A stretch of 64,000 bases of DNA from Pyrocephalus nanus (GCA_038380795.1 CM076274.1:16772027-16836026), one strand, 5' to 3'. Counted from the stretch's first letter, positions 50,081 to 63,180 are shown. Program-made: numbers and translations. Notes: generated by a model from the letters alone, not told the origin.

Positions 50081-50155
50081 CTGGCCCTTCTCCAAAGCTC
50101 CTTGGAGTCAGTGGGAATCTTTCCATTTGCTTCAGTAGCCTTTGGATCAGGTCCA
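50081..50155 (+). repeat. Ancient amniote interspersed repeat (AGTCAGTGGGAAT type)
   Basis: GGAGTCAGTGGGAATCTTTC, then CATTTGCTTCAGTAGCCTTT, then GGATCAGGTCC, resembles an old reptile/bird repeat with the pattern GAAGTCAATGGGAATCTTTCCATTGACTTCAATGGGCTTTGGATCAGGCC. It lies just downstream of the CR1 tail. Recognised from memory; edges approximate. Confidence 0.42.
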
Positions 50156-50890
50156 TATTAGCTTTCAGATTTGTTCATATGTTTCAGATATATCTGGCAT
50201 TTATTTCCAAGGGCACAGCATGTGAACAATACCCTGTTTGCTGAATGCAATTTCCCACAATTTACCATGATAATAATTATAAAATTCTTTCCCTTCTTGG
50301 TATATTGCTTACATTTGTGCTAATAAAACAGTAAATTAATTTGTATTACCCATGTAATAAATTAGTTATCTAAGGAAGTAACAGCTGAATTCTTCATGCA
50401 TTCTTTTACTGGAACATTTAAATTGGAGCATTGGTGGTTTTTTTTAGACACAAAGATGTGAGCTGAAAAAAACAGGGGTTTTATAGATCTGTAACATCAA
50501 TTTACGCATTCAGAACTTATATTTAATGGCTCTAAAGGACACTTATATTTACTGTAATTTACTGTCATACTTCAGGAATGATCTGTCTCCACAGTATAGA
50601 CTGCAACTGGAATTACTTTCTAGAACTCTGTTAATGTTCTTAAAATATGCTGCCACAAGTGTATCATTTTACCCCTGAAATTCACCCAAGAATTTATTAC
50701 CACGTGTAAACAATTCTTCACATAACTGACTTGGCAACGACTGACAACACTGAATGGAAGAACACGAGATGACTTTGTCGTGTCATGTATAAAATACATG
50801 AAAATAAAAGGCCTGATAAGTAAAACTAAAGTCACACTCAGTGAAAAGATATGTCTGTGCAGGAGGAGATAAAAGCCAAGAGGAACTAAT
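50156..50890. other. Noncoding DNA
   Basis: Unique AT-rich sequence; nothing recognised. Confidence 0.5.
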
Positions 50891-51060
50891 TGTGAGCTCT
50901 CAGCTCCAGGCCCTACGTGGGCAGGGCAGTCAGGCAGCCCTGGGGTGGCTCGGCTGATCCCTGGTGCCTCCCCTGTGCTGTGCCAGGAATTCTGGAGCCA
51001 CAGCTTCTCACCAGGGAAGGTGCAGATGGCAGATTAGCTCACTTGGACCACGCCACAGCC
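50891..51060 (+). repeat. Unclassified interspersed repeat, copy A
   Basis: About 165 bp, clearly homologous to 54380-54542 in the same orientation. Shared blocks include a GTGGGCAGGGCAG start, GCTGATCCC, GTGCCAG, a 29-bp identical core (50999-51027 here) and an 18-bp identical block CAGATTAGCTCACTTGGA (51030-51047). TTAGCTCACTTGG resembles the A-box of tRNA-Ile-like promoters, which suggests a SINE relation, but the rest of a tRNA is not seen. Family unknown to me. Confidence 0.75.
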
Positions 51061-51194
51061 CTCCAGCTGAGCAGCCTCATTTCTGGTTCATTTGGAAAAG
51101 GAAGGGCTCCTCAAAACGAGCTGTGAGGAGCTGAAAAGCTTTAGCTGGGGAAGGGCAATAAACCACAGAGGACACAGAGGACAGCCACTGTGAA

Positions 51195-51338
51195 TAAGGA
51201 AAAAATTATAAAAAAGAGGACAAAACAAACAAAAACCACAAACAAACAAATAATTAAAAAAACCCTACCCAAAACCAAAAAAACAAACAAACATAAAAAG
51301 CAAAACCAACCAAACAGAACCAAAACCAAACCAAATCC
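51195..51338 (+). repeat. A/C-rich low-complexity tract
   Basis: About 140 bp of A interrupted by C on the plus strand, built of AAAC, AAACC and ACCAA units. It creates long frames on both strands (51141-51398) that are artefacts of composition. Confidence 0.9.
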
Positions 51339-51505
51339 AGAATGGCCAAGCCTTTCCCACTTGAAACACTTGATCCAGCCCTTACAACTGTCACTCATGT
51401 AACAAGGTGGGGATATTTTTAATCAAATCAGTTCATCAGCCCTTTTCCAGACAGAATATGCCCTATCTTGTTATGCATGTCAAAACCCATTTCAATATTC
51501 AAGAG

Positions 51506-51645
51506 CATACAGATACACAAAGGCTGGAGAAAAAAGGAAGAGGTCAAATTATTTGTCCATAGTAATTTAGTGGCAGAGCTGACATAGGAAGTCCTGGTTT
51601 TTTAAGTCCAACTTTAGTGCTCCTTCACTAGGCTGACTATACTTC
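51506..51645 (-). mobile_element. MIR-like SINE (reverse)
   Basis: In reverse orientation the sequence follows a MIR consensus through most of its length: GAAGAGGTCAAATTATTTGTCC, then TAGTGGCAGAGCTGACAT, then GTCCTGG, then TTTAGTGCTCCTTCACTAGG. These match the ordered landmarks GAGGTCAAGTGACTTGTCC, AGTGGCAGAGC, GAACCCAGG and AGTGCTCT-CCACTAGGC. It is the best-preserved of the old SINEs here and includes the tRNA-derived part. Confidence 0.65.
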
Positions 51646-54379
51646 ACTAGCAATACTATTGTTGCAGGTAGCTCAGAATACAATTTGGCTTAACCAAAGC
51701 CAAGAATTATAAAAATAAAAATGTATTACATTATAAAAACCAGTAGAGAGGACAGATACATTTATTTACCTGCTGTTTAATTATTTATACAAAGCATAAA
51801 AAGTGGGTCAGAAAAAGCCTGGTAGTTGCCAAATTGCATTGCATTTCCCTCTTCGTAAGTGGGAGCAATGCTGGCATACTTTCATGTTAAGCAAAGCATC
51901 TCCACTTCAGAAAAAAAAATATATGACAAAAAAATATATTCCAGAGGGTAGAACAAAGTCTACCAGGCACCACTGCCTCTCTATAATTTGCTTATAACCT
52001 AATTGCCCCTTCTAGCAATACCATTAATAAACCATGATCAAGTTAATAAACTTTTGGAGCATGTTTTTCAAACAGTTGTATGTAGTCATATGCAAGAAAT
52101 ATGTCAAGTCCACGTGGCAATACACCCAACCCTTCTTAAGTCTTGGGTTTCATTTTGCTGCATCTGGAAATATTTTCTGTTTTGAAAGTAAATATGATGG
52201 CACTAATTTGAATTCCAGTCCAATTCAAGTTAAAATACTGGGGAGCAGGGAGTGCAGAACAAAACAGCCACTTAGACAACAGGGTTTGGATCCTGTCCAA
52301 ATGAAAAAAAAAAAAAAAATTACCTTAGCAGTGTGAACTTAGACTTTCTAAGCCACAACTTCATCTGTGGTTTGGAGAAACCATTGGAGGGACCATCTTA
52401 AAATGGCAATAGCACACCCAGAAGCCACTATCCTCCTTGCTGCTCACATTTCACTGAAGATTGCTTGAAAAAAATCCTCTGCTTTCTCTTGACATGCTAC
52501 TGAAAGCTCGGTTTGATGAAGTTAAACACCAGGGAAAGCAGTTAGAAACATATACAGGGAAAGAATAACCCAAGAACTGCAGCCTGGCAATCATAAAACA
52601 CCTCACAAACACGTGAACAGGAAGCAAAAGTCAATTTTTTTTAGCTGAAAGGTCCATGGTTCCATCTTTTACACTGGTTTATACTGAGTTGCACATCTAG
52701 GGTATGAAATGCCTTTCTGCCTTTCAGAATTTAACTGTTTCTCAAAAATGAATTGACTCAGTTTGAGCAAAATGGAAATGTTACAATAAAGTTTAGGACT
52801 TTGGGGGAAAATCACAAAATATATAATAATGTAAATAAGAATTCTTTTTTAGATAGGCTTCACTACTCCCAGTAGTTTCTGATAAAGTTCTAACAACACG
52901 AAATTCAAAGTTAGAGACTGTTTAATCATCAGCTCTCAAGGTTCTAACGAGTGACATCCATGATATTATTGAAATATCTCCCTGGGTATTTTTCTAAAGT
53001 TCACTCTTCTGATGAATTTACACATTATGATATCTCTATGGTAAAACAGGGACTGGCAAAAACCTACCCTTTCTTCAGTTAATAATGATTTCCAACCTTT
53101 ATTTAAAATAAAAGGTCTTATCTCATAAAGCCATGTTACACACCCGTCAGATTCCTGTTCCTCCTAAGCCCTGTGACATTGTGTAACAGCAAAGTTAAGT
53201 GCTGTGACTGATCTTCATCAAGTAGTGCCTGCAACTGGCAGCAGTTCAGCACTCAGACCACAGTTCAATTTACAGTTTTGGCAACTATTTCCAGGACATT
53301 CTCCAGATTCTTGCTACTGTCTTTGAGACAAAGTGCCTCTTAGCAAAGAGTCAGTGAACCTGGACACTGGATTCTTCACTCCCTGGACAAAAACAAATCA
53401 CAAACCACTCTCAGTGCCCCACTAATGGTCACTGAAAAACAGCTTCTTCAAGGTAATGTTTTCACAGACTTCACTGAGTGCACTAAAGGTGTCACTCCCT
53501 TGCATAATCCTGTGTGATGAACAGCACAGAGAACCATTGCTGTCAGTCAGCAGCCACTTCCTTTTGGAAACTTGTACCCAGCTCCTTGCTGACATCTTCA
53601 GAAATATGTGGGATACTGTCCTTGACATTAAATCATCTAAGGCTTTTTTTTTTTTTTCCTATGGTGTACAATTTTCTTGCTGTCGGAGATGTCTTCAAAC
53701 AAGTTGTTAAAAGTATTCAGCAATAACCTTGTTGATAAACTCACCATTCAAAACAGAGTTATTCAGTTTTATAGTGCAGTGTAGAAGCTGGAATTGTCTT
53801 CTGTCTCTTGGCTTCAGTCTATGGACAACTTGTAGCCCAATGAAACAGCACAAACTGCACAAGTGCTTCTAGGAAGCTTCCTCTGGAGTGTCAAGCATGA
53901 ACCAAATTAATTTTTCAAATGGAAGAATTCAAATGGCACTAAAGATTCCTCAAATGACAAATTTATGGTCACACACGCTGCTCTGGAGTATAAAATTACA
54001 AGCCCAGCCCATTCTTCAGCTGTGAATGTTTCCTCCATGAGGGGTTAATAATCCCCAAGTCTGTTGGCATAGCCAAGATCCCTTAACCTATTCTTCCAAA
54101 TATACCTGAAATGTCTAAAATAACCTGAATCATTTTCACAGACTCAGACTTGGGTTTCAGTTAAAAATATGTTTCTGCCTTCAGAGCTGGTGATGGGATG
54201 ACAAGTGTTCCATTCATCACCACTGCTGACCGTGATGTATCCAAGACAGGACGTGTGACATCAGCCTCGAGCAACAGGGGAGTAACTTTAGTTGCAAGTG
54301 CACATGTTGCTGGATTGGAGCCTCAGACAGCCACACAATAAGCAAGCAATGCTCAGAGCACAGGGCAAACGTGGGAACT
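51646..54379. other. Noncoding DNA, no gene seen
   Basis: Unique sequence with an A16 run at 52304-52319 and a T14 run at 53644-53657. Frames of up to 100 codons (52034-52336, 53456-53710) resemble nothing known. Confidence 0.5.
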
Positions 54380-54542
54380 TTCTGTGCAGCTCGAGTCCCT
54401 GCGTGGGCAGGGCAGGCAGGCAGAGAGGTGGGTTGGCTGATCCCCAGCACCATAAAAATGCTGTGCCAGAAATACTGGAGTCACAGCTTCTCACCAGGGA
54501 AGGTGCAGATCACAGATTAGCTCACTTGGACTACACCTCAGC
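54380..54542 (+). repeat. Unclassified interspersed repeat, copy B
   Basis: Second copy of the repeat at 50891-51060, same strand, about 3.48 kb away. The 29-bp identical core is at 54482-54510 and the 18-bp block at 54513-54530. Its left part includes GCTCGAGTCCCTGCGTGGGC, which looks like a tRNA B-box region. Similarity to copy A ends within a few bases of 54542, so both copies share the same right edge. Confidence 0.75.
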
Positions 54543-56651
54543 AAGTGAAATTTTTGTAGGGAATATTTACAAGTAAAAGGGTTGGGCATCGTTCTCTGAA
54601 ATTTAAACGTAATAAACCCTAGGTCCTATCCTTTTTATTGAGAATATTTCCTTTAATCTATGTGTAATAACTTGTATCCTCACCAAACTCACGTATTTCT
54701 CCTCCACTGTGTCAAGAGAATGGCATCCAGCCCTGCTAAAACAAGGCAGTTTCTGCCCAAAGCAGATTAACAAGCCAATCTCTGCTCGAAGGGGTGAATA
54801 AACTCATTGCACGAGCAGCTCAGATGTACTACTTCTGATTCACAACCAGATGTTTAGTTCTCTTCTAGCCTGCCACAGCAATTTCAGAGCCTTGCCTCGT
54901 TGGCAGACCCCGGTTTTCACTTCTCTAACCAGAATCATACCAGCTGTGACTCGTGGGGAATCACACCACAGTCATCTGGTGCTTGGAGCTGTTGTCCCTG
55001 TGAAAGGCAGGTGGAATCCAGTCTGTAAGACTGGAGATGACCAAAGGATTATTGGTACAATGATCCTACAGGATGAAGCCATACTGGGGACTTGCTTTCT
55101 GTCCCTTTGAGAGCCTGTGAGGATGAATGTAATGGCAAAATGCCCGTTTGGAGTGCAGTGGATCTTGTGAGGTTTTCGTAATTAGCTGGAGGGAAAAAAA
55201 AGGATAATTAAACATCAAATGGTCCATTTGTGCCTTTTTTGTGAAAATTTGAACTACCTTCTTTTTAAAGGGTAGATTTAATTTTAAATGTTTCTTGGCT
55301 TCTCTGTTGAGAAAGCAGAGGATGGACAAAAGCAAAATGAAAGCCAGAGATGCACGTGGTAGGACGACAAAACCTATGAATAACTGAGTGGGAAAGTAAA
55401 CCAAGGTAAAGGGCACCTTAAAGACATGCAATTTTAGTGAATATAAGGCTCATTACAGTGAGAAGAAAAAAAAAATTGTAACTGGTAGATTTGAAATGAA
55501 AGCAAGATTAGTATAGCAAATTGAAGATGCAAATAAACCAGTAATTTCTTAACTGCAAGATATAGAAGGATAACCTTTATAAGAGTAAGATGTGGCCCTT
55601 ACAGTTATTTGCAGACTGTTAAAAAAGAAAGATGTATTTACCCATTTTCCCTCAAATAGCTGTCAGAAAAGTAAAAGTGCAGGTGGATTGACTGTCATTT
55701 TAATGGTGATTATAGCTGGTTGCATAAAGCTGCTCTGCATTTTGTTCATGTTGTACAAGCAAACAAATAAGAACAAGTCTCTTGTGTGTTCTGATGGACT
55801 TCTCACCTCCTTTGAAGCTGCTATAATTGGACATATTTGATGGTGTCCATTGGCCTTGATGCTTTTCCTGACAATTCTGGGTTTGACCTGTGCCTTTTTA
55901 TGTCCAACTAAATTGCAAAGTGAGTTTGATGGACAAGATTGTATCACAAGGATAAAAGCTTAAGAGTCTGCACCTACCAAAAAACATGCCTCACTGAAAA
56001 AAACTAGTGATATTTGGAATATGAATGGTTGTTTTCTTTTTCAGGATTCACAGGCACCATTGAGAACCTCTTTTAAATTCTTGTTTGCAGGTGTTAGGAG
56101 GCATTTGAAAACTGCATGTTAGAGGATTCAAATGCATAAACATAAAATACTAGGAAAAAACATCTGACACTATTAATCACCATAGTACACGAAGTTTGGT
56201 TCAAAGTAATAAAAACCCAGTGAAAAACTAAAGTCTTCTCCATACAAGAAACAAATTCTAGCAAGTTATATGTAATATCACAATAAAACAAAGCAAGAGT
56301 TCTGAGAAGGCATGAAAAGTAAACATAAAAATAAGTTATTAGGAAACCTGCCAGGGCTGTGCAGAAGGATGTGATGATCACAGTATGAGACAAATAAGAC
56401 ACAGCCATGCTCACCACGTGGAGATCTGGGAAGGTTTCTGTGCTGAGAATGTTATTTCAACATAGTACAATGAAGGATTTACCTCAAATAGAAATATTAA
56501 TATGGAGAGCATTCAGAACAAGTGAACAGTAACAAATTGCCACAACCAGATGGTATTTACCCAGCAATCCAAAATACCTTAAAATAAATATATTATGACT
56601 ACAATGTGCAGTTACCACTTAAATCTGCCTCTGCACCAGGAGGCTAAGAAG
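54543..56651. other. Noncoding DNA; slightly CpG-richer near 54.78-54.96 kb
   Basis: Five CpGs occur between about 54785 and 54955, unusual for this window, beside an 86-codon frame (54850-55110) with no recognisable domain. The rest is AT-rich unique sequence. Confidence 0.45.
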
Positions 56652-56675
56652 AAAAAAAAAAAAAAAAAAAAAAAA
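56652..56675 (+). repeat. A24 homopolymer
   Basis: Twenty-four A with no recognised retroelement upstream. Confidence 0.95.
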
Positions 56676-57690
56676 GAGAAATAATTCTTCCAATCAAATA
56701 CATTTAAGGCTCAAAACGTTCTGCTGCACAATGCTGAAGAAACTAAATGTTCACTTGACTTCAAGAACCAACCGAGAAAATTCATAGAGGAAAAATCCAT
56801 AGTTTCTAATCACACTGTTTCTGGGTCAGTCAGATCTGAGGCAAACATAGAAGCTGAAAAAGTAGTGTGGGAGAGCATCAATAAATGCTTATACTCGTGC
56901 TTTTGCCTGTGTATCACAGCACTGACAGTGTTCAGACTGATCCTGGGTTACTTGAACATTCTGTATGATCTATGAAATCCATCCTTATTTATTTATATGA
57001 GGTTCTTCTTTAAATAGAGTCCAATATGGCACTGAAAAATCTGTAGCAGTAAAGTTTTTTAAACAAAGCTTTTTTTCCCCAAATTCCCTAATGAGGCCTC
57101 TGAGGCACTTCACACATGCACAGAAAAGATCTGGAGACACTCAGAGGGCTCTAAACTTACATAAATTCATGGTGGGTGTCACAGCCAAAGAATGCAACAC
57201 TGTGAGCCCTGTTACATAAACCACAGAGAATCGTGACAGATTAAGATTATTCTGTCTTCACCTGCCTTCCCACCCTCTTCCTGGGCCTGGAAAGAGAGGG
57301 TTTGGTGTTTGTCCATCACACACTCCAAACCAGTGTCTCACCTCATGCTTATCTTGTGGTGATTTAAATCTGCAGCCCACCTGTCAGCTCCTAAAGAACC
57401 ACTTTTGTTCTTTAATAAAACATATCAATAACATGCACTTACATCTTTTTTTTTTTTCAATTTCTTTTTAATGATGGGAATTAAAAAAAAAATAAAGTGC
57501 TACACAGAAATTTCCATTTTGAATTCTCTGGTAGATTTGCAACTGGCAGAGCCAATTATTGCCTTCAGCTAATCTGTCCTATTAGATTTTTTTCTAGGTT
57601 GGTTTTTTTTTTTCCATAATTATATACCACAGGAAAAAGACTGTGTTCTGCCCTGCTTTCCTTTCAATTAGGGGGAAAGAGATCAGATTC
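56676..57690. other. Noncoding DNA
   Basis: Unique AT-rich sequence with short T runs near 57446 and 57603. No gene was supported. Confidence 0.5.
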
Positions 57691-57732
57691 AAAAAAAAGA
57701 AAAAAACAAACCCAAAAAAAAAAAAAAAAAAA
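57691..57732 (+). repeat. A-rich tract including A19
   Basis: A8-G-A6-C-A3-CCC-A19. The A19 run occupies 57714-57732. Confidence 0.9.
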
Positions 57733-60700
57733 GCCCACAAATCCCAAACATTTTTGCAGTCTGAAATAAAACTGGACACATAGTGAACCACGGTAACAGG
57801 AGAAAACAGTGCTCTAGTAATGATGATCCAAATTGTCCTCCTTTGCCTTCTTTGGAACATGAAAAAGAAACAACAGACACGTCTGAGGCAGAAAAACTCA
57901 GGGATTTCTTGAAACTTCAGATGCAGTTTCTGTTGATTTCACAAAACTGTGTAAACTCTCTTGGCAGCGCAGCAAGTTTTGGTATCTGCAATGCTAATGG
58001 AATGGAGATGATGGGAATTGTACCATACTGCATATGTAATGAAAGGGTGTTTTCTCTATTTGCATACACCCATATGCTATTATTTATCATTACAGTTGGC
58101 AATTTTGCCTAACTACAAATTGCTGAAGTTTTCTATAATAAGAACAAAAATGTGGAGTCTCAAAATGAGCCAGTGTGATTTCGAATGTTGTGCAGAGCAG
58201 TTAGCAAACTCTATCTGCATTTTTCTACACGTCCTTGACTGCTGCCACAGATCCTGCATTCCCTTTTCCAGGCCTAATATAACCTAAAATATCACTTTGA
58301 GCAACAGCAAATAACTTCTGAACAATTCCACTATCTTACCTAACACAAAAACAGTGTATTTTTTTTTACTATGTCCCTGCTACTGTTGCCATAGAAGACA
58401 GAGAGCAAGGAGAGCTTTTTATTGGTGTAACACAATCTTTGTGTTTCATTGTTTTTATTAGCTTCTGCTTTATTAATTTTCAGAAATAGCTGGTAGAAGA
58501 AAAAAAATAAAAAAAAATCACAGTCATACAAAGCTCCAAGTAAATATGACACAGAGATGCCACTGCATTGTTAAAATGACCCGTTTCAGTTTTCTTTAAA
58601 TGAAATTACCTTCATATTCTTGTGACTAATCCATATATAGCCCCAGGGAAGTTCCCATGAGGCATAGGTATAGATGCCATTGATCTATTGTTAAGGGGAA
58701 GTTAAAGTCAAGTTAATTAAGCTAATTTTCAAGTAGGTTATTGAGTAGTAGTTGAGCCTTTATTTTAACTCACAACCTCTGGGATAAAACAGTCATAGCC
58801 CATAGGATGTTAAAAATGAGTAAAGTGAACAACTTAAGGAGGAAAAGACATATGTACAGCTGAAAAACTCAAGAACTCCTTCAATTAAATCAATAAATCT
58901 CCCAACAGCACAGGAGAGAACAAAAGTGCTTTAGTGACCAGGAGTTAATCTAGAAAATCTACCACCTAATCAGTGGGAAGTTGCAGACTGAGAAGCAAAT
59001 GCTGGTTTAAGCTGCTAAAAAAAAAAATGGTTATGTGTACTTTGCCATTTCCTAAGCCTTCAAAAAGATCACATATTCAGGGGAAGGTGCTGGGGAACGA
59101 GCAAGAATTAATCCTCACTTTCATGCCCAAGCTTCTAGGAAATCAGAGCATCACACAGACAGAACTGGTACTGCAGAGAGAAAAATATATTCACATCTTT
59201 GTTGGGGAAAACTGAGTACCATATTTCAGAACTAAGGATTTGGACACATAAAGCACTTCAATGAGGTCAGCAGCTACTCTTCTGTTACACCTTTTCATTT
59301 TCCCAAGGTAGTCTGTGTATTTGGCTTTTTCCAGTTTTGTTCTGCTATGTAAATGTTATAATTTGTCTTATCTTCTGGATGTGATTCTGGCAAAAATGAC
59401 ACAGTTGGCAGGGTCCAGATAGAACAATACTAATATTTGCTACATGAAATCTTTGTCCTTCAACAGGAATTCTGGAGTCAGAAATATGTCCACCTGGGTT
59501 AGCAGATGTAGGGAATACTACAAACTATCTGTTGTTCAGATCATTTTTCTTTCTACCACCAACTTTGCCCTCCCACAGGCTCCTTTCTACAATATAAATT
59601 CCCTGGCTGATGCTCGCAGATGTAGCCAGAAATGTCAAATCAAACTCTTCTCTTGTGGATTTTGACTCCCAGCTGCAGAAGACCCTGATCAGAGAGTGTC
59701 ACCCCTCCAAAGGCTACAAATGTACCTGTGTGGCTCAGCCCTTGTGGCAAACATGACAAGCAGGTACCACAGCCGAGGTTGGTTGTCCATTGCATGTTCT
59801 TTCCAACACTGATAGAAAAATAGACCAAAAGAATGAAGTTGTACATCTCAAAGCAGATGCTTCTCAATCTATGATAGTATTCCCACATATTGCATTTAAA
59901 TCATTGACTGATTAATTGGAGCAAAGTAAAACAAGAGACTATTTTAATTTATTTTTACCTCAGATCCGTACAACAAATAAAACGTATTGTGGGAAGGGGA
60001 AAGGCAACTTGTATTTTTGATACTAATTTGTTTTGTGTGTCTTTGTTAAAATTACAACAGTCAAAACAAGAGTCAAAAGCACTTTGTTGTTGTCTTAGAC
60101 ACCATGTGGCACTGTTATGGTTCTTGGGGAAGGCTTCATTCATCTTAATGAAAGGATTGGATTTATCAGTTGTGGTATGAAAAACATAGGGGTTATCCTT
60201 GATAAGTGGGCTGTTAATTGAAAGCAATGCTGGGCAATCTCTACAAATATCAGGCATAACTTGAGAACATATAAGAAATATGTTTTGTAACGTATTTGCA
60301 TTTCAAAAAGGATTATGAAATATATATTCTGTGCCATTTCATTTTTATCTGATAGGCTTTGTTCTTTTTAATTTAGAGAAACGCTGGATCAAACAAAAGT
60401 CAATTATAGCCATGCATTGTTAGCAAGCAAAAACAAGTCTTAATAAGGTCTGTACCCTATTTAATCAGTGGGTCATAGTAATAGAGAAACTATTTATTAA
60501 TATTAAAAATGTTACCTTATTTTAATTACAAGCGGATACAGCATTACTTCTCTAAGCCAATTACGCTGCATAAGACTAAAAATAAATAATTCAGGCAGTT
60601 TCACTTCAAAGGAAGCCATGAGGGTCTTGTTTGTGAATACTTTGATCCTGCCTGGTTTATACTTAGCAAAAAAAAAAAAAAAATCCACTGTGGAGCGATT

Positions 60701-63180
60701 TTCTGTCCCCACTGCAATAAATGTGTATGAGCAGCTGCAGCCCTGCCAGCCTGCCCTCTGTCCCACCCAGCATTTAACTCAACCTCTGGTACCTGGGCAA
60801 GGGGTCTCCTGCAGGAGGGCTGTGAATGCAAGAGCCACAAACGTGCCAGTGGGAAACTTAGAGCCACGAGCAGCAACAGAGACCTTGGGAAGAACTCAAC
60901 CTGCAGTAATTTGTTTCGTGTGATTAATGAAGTCTAATGAGAAAAAGGTTGATCAGAAAGCTGACCAAACCAAAAGGGAGATCTGCAGCGTTACTTGCCT
61001 CGCACCATGAGAGGACAGGACTTGGCAGTGGCGATAATAATTTCTCATGCTGCTTTACAGGAGGCACAAGATTGAAATTAATACCCAAGTAAAGCACCAC
61101 TACTTTGTTGAGTGCTCAGAATCACCTGTTTTGTCAGAACCTCATCATGTTCTGCTGATCTTTGCATTTTAAAAGGAGGCCACCCAAATGTGACCTCGCT
61201 AGTGCTGAGTATTGGGAAGTGTAATTAGTTCAGCTGCAGACAAGGGGAACCAGGACAGGAACCTGCCTCTAAATTCACAGAGGACTGCAGTGGAAAAGAC
61301 AGGAATATAGAGGGCTTCCCTATCTCCTGTTCCACACACGTGGATTACCAGACCTTTTTTGGAATATATCTCTGCAACAGACCATTTTTTATTTCTTGAT
61401 TGCACTAAGCCTTTGGGATTTCAAAGCTGTTTCTCAAGCAAATGTCTCCTTAATTCTTCCTTTCCAACTCTGTATCACACACAATAACATTCTCAGTTGG
61501 TTTTGTTTATTTCCTTTAAATCCTCAAAGAAAGTTTAGAGGAAAAAATACTTGAAGTTTGGTCAACATACGTCTCTACTTTAGTATAGTAAGTGGACCCC
61601 TTCTAAAAAATGCATGAAGACACTACAGTATCCTCTGAAAATAAAGAGTAAGCAAGAAAAGTCTCATCATAATATAGCTGCTTCCAGGATTGGTTAAAGT
61701 AAGCTAAAGTCATGTTCCTTTCACAGATAATAAACAGAGTCCATGCAGCTGGAGAGGCACTGTGTGGATTAATAACACCTTCTGCTACAGTAATAATGTG
61801 TCTGTATTACTTGTTTTTCAGAAGAGCAATTTTCTTCACACTAATAAATCTAACTGCAGAAATACAGCTTATGCCACAAAAATGTATTGCAGCAGTGTAG
61901 TCTTTGTCACTGAGGTGAGGGGGACCCTTTATGTTTATGAACACACTGTTTTAAAAATGTGTTTAAAAAAAACCAGTAAGCAGTGCCAAGTGCATTATTC
62001 ATGATATCTGTGATAAGCCACTTGTCCTATGATGCTTTATACAAGCTATGACTCTTCAGCATTGACTTTGGAGTGTAGAGAAGCACAGAGGCATTAACAC
62101 CTCCAGCAAAGCTTCCTTCTCGAGCTCTTGAGCAGGGGGTACCAGCTCTGCTACGGTTTAGTTCCTGTATTTGAAAATGATGATTGTGGTTTGTAGTGTT
62201 AGGACTTGCAGGGAAGGCCAAAGGGCATGGGTTTTAGCATAATTTGTGCCTGGGAAATTCCCAGCCAAGTTTCCTGCTCAGAGGTTGATCTTGTTGGGTG
62301 TGATACACACTTGTTTCCAGTCCAGCAATGGTCTTAAATGAAAAACTTGAGTAAGACCATTTGGTCTCGTAAGAATTAAATGGTTACATAGGTCCTGTGG
62401 TGTGTATCATACACCTCACCATGGCTACACACTTCTTCCATGGGATTAATTTCCAAAAGCAGTGACACCAGCAAACAGCAGCATTAATTATTATTCTAAC
62501 AAAATTTTAACACTTTGCAAAATGCAAATAAGCGAACTAAACAGAAAAAAATTATTCTGAAGAGACAGCTGCTTCACACAGCAGTTACAACACATCCTTA
62601 ACACAAACTCTTATATGGATTCAAAGAACAGAAATATTGTAGGAACTCACAGAGCCAGTTGGGACAAACAGATCAAGCCTGGAGCTCCTTTGTGATCCCT
62701 AGAAAGACAAATCTGAGCTCTGTGCCCCCACTGGCTGTGCAGCACAACACCACACAGTGTCACACAGATGATTTTATTAATCATCCGAAATGCCTGCTGG
62801 CACTAAATTACAAAATCTAACAACCATAAAGAGAAAAAGGCAAGTGGCCCACAAAAGCTGATGGACAACGCTACAGTGGCAAAGTTGAATTCAAAACTGT
62901 TGGAAATCCCAATCTTTGAAACATTAAAAGTGCAAACATCAACTGGCATTCTATTAAAACATCAGTACACATGTATACAAACTAAGGAACTAGACATGCA
63001 AAAAGAATACCTGAAAAAACTTTTGGCAAGGCTGAATGTTTTACTGCTCTGTTATACCACTCTGTCCAAACAAATTCTATGATCTATTTGAAATATTCCT
63101 GCAAGTTATCTTTTTTCTTTTATTTTTTTTTTAGTTATTGTAGACTACTGGAACAAATAGAAAATGTTTAAAAGGCCTGT
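57733..63180. other. Noncoding DNA, no gene seen
   Basis: Frames up to 109 codons (57783-58112) lack recognisable domains. A16 lies at 60668-60683, and 60730-60880 is moderately GC-rich. I see no clear transposon or structural RNA. Confidence 0.5.

Noticed and set aside
51141..51402. Overlapping long frames on both strands rich in Lys/Thr/Asn or Phe/Val/Cys
   Set aside because: Direct product of the A/C-rich low-complexity tract.
50891..54542. Repeat copies A and B considered as the two LTRs of one retroelement
   Set aside because: No gag or pol sequence between them and no primer-binding site; terminal TG...CA not established.
57783..58112. 109-codon plus-strand frame with a charged N-terminal half
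   Set aside because: No recognisable family and no supporting splice sites or promoter; treated as chance.
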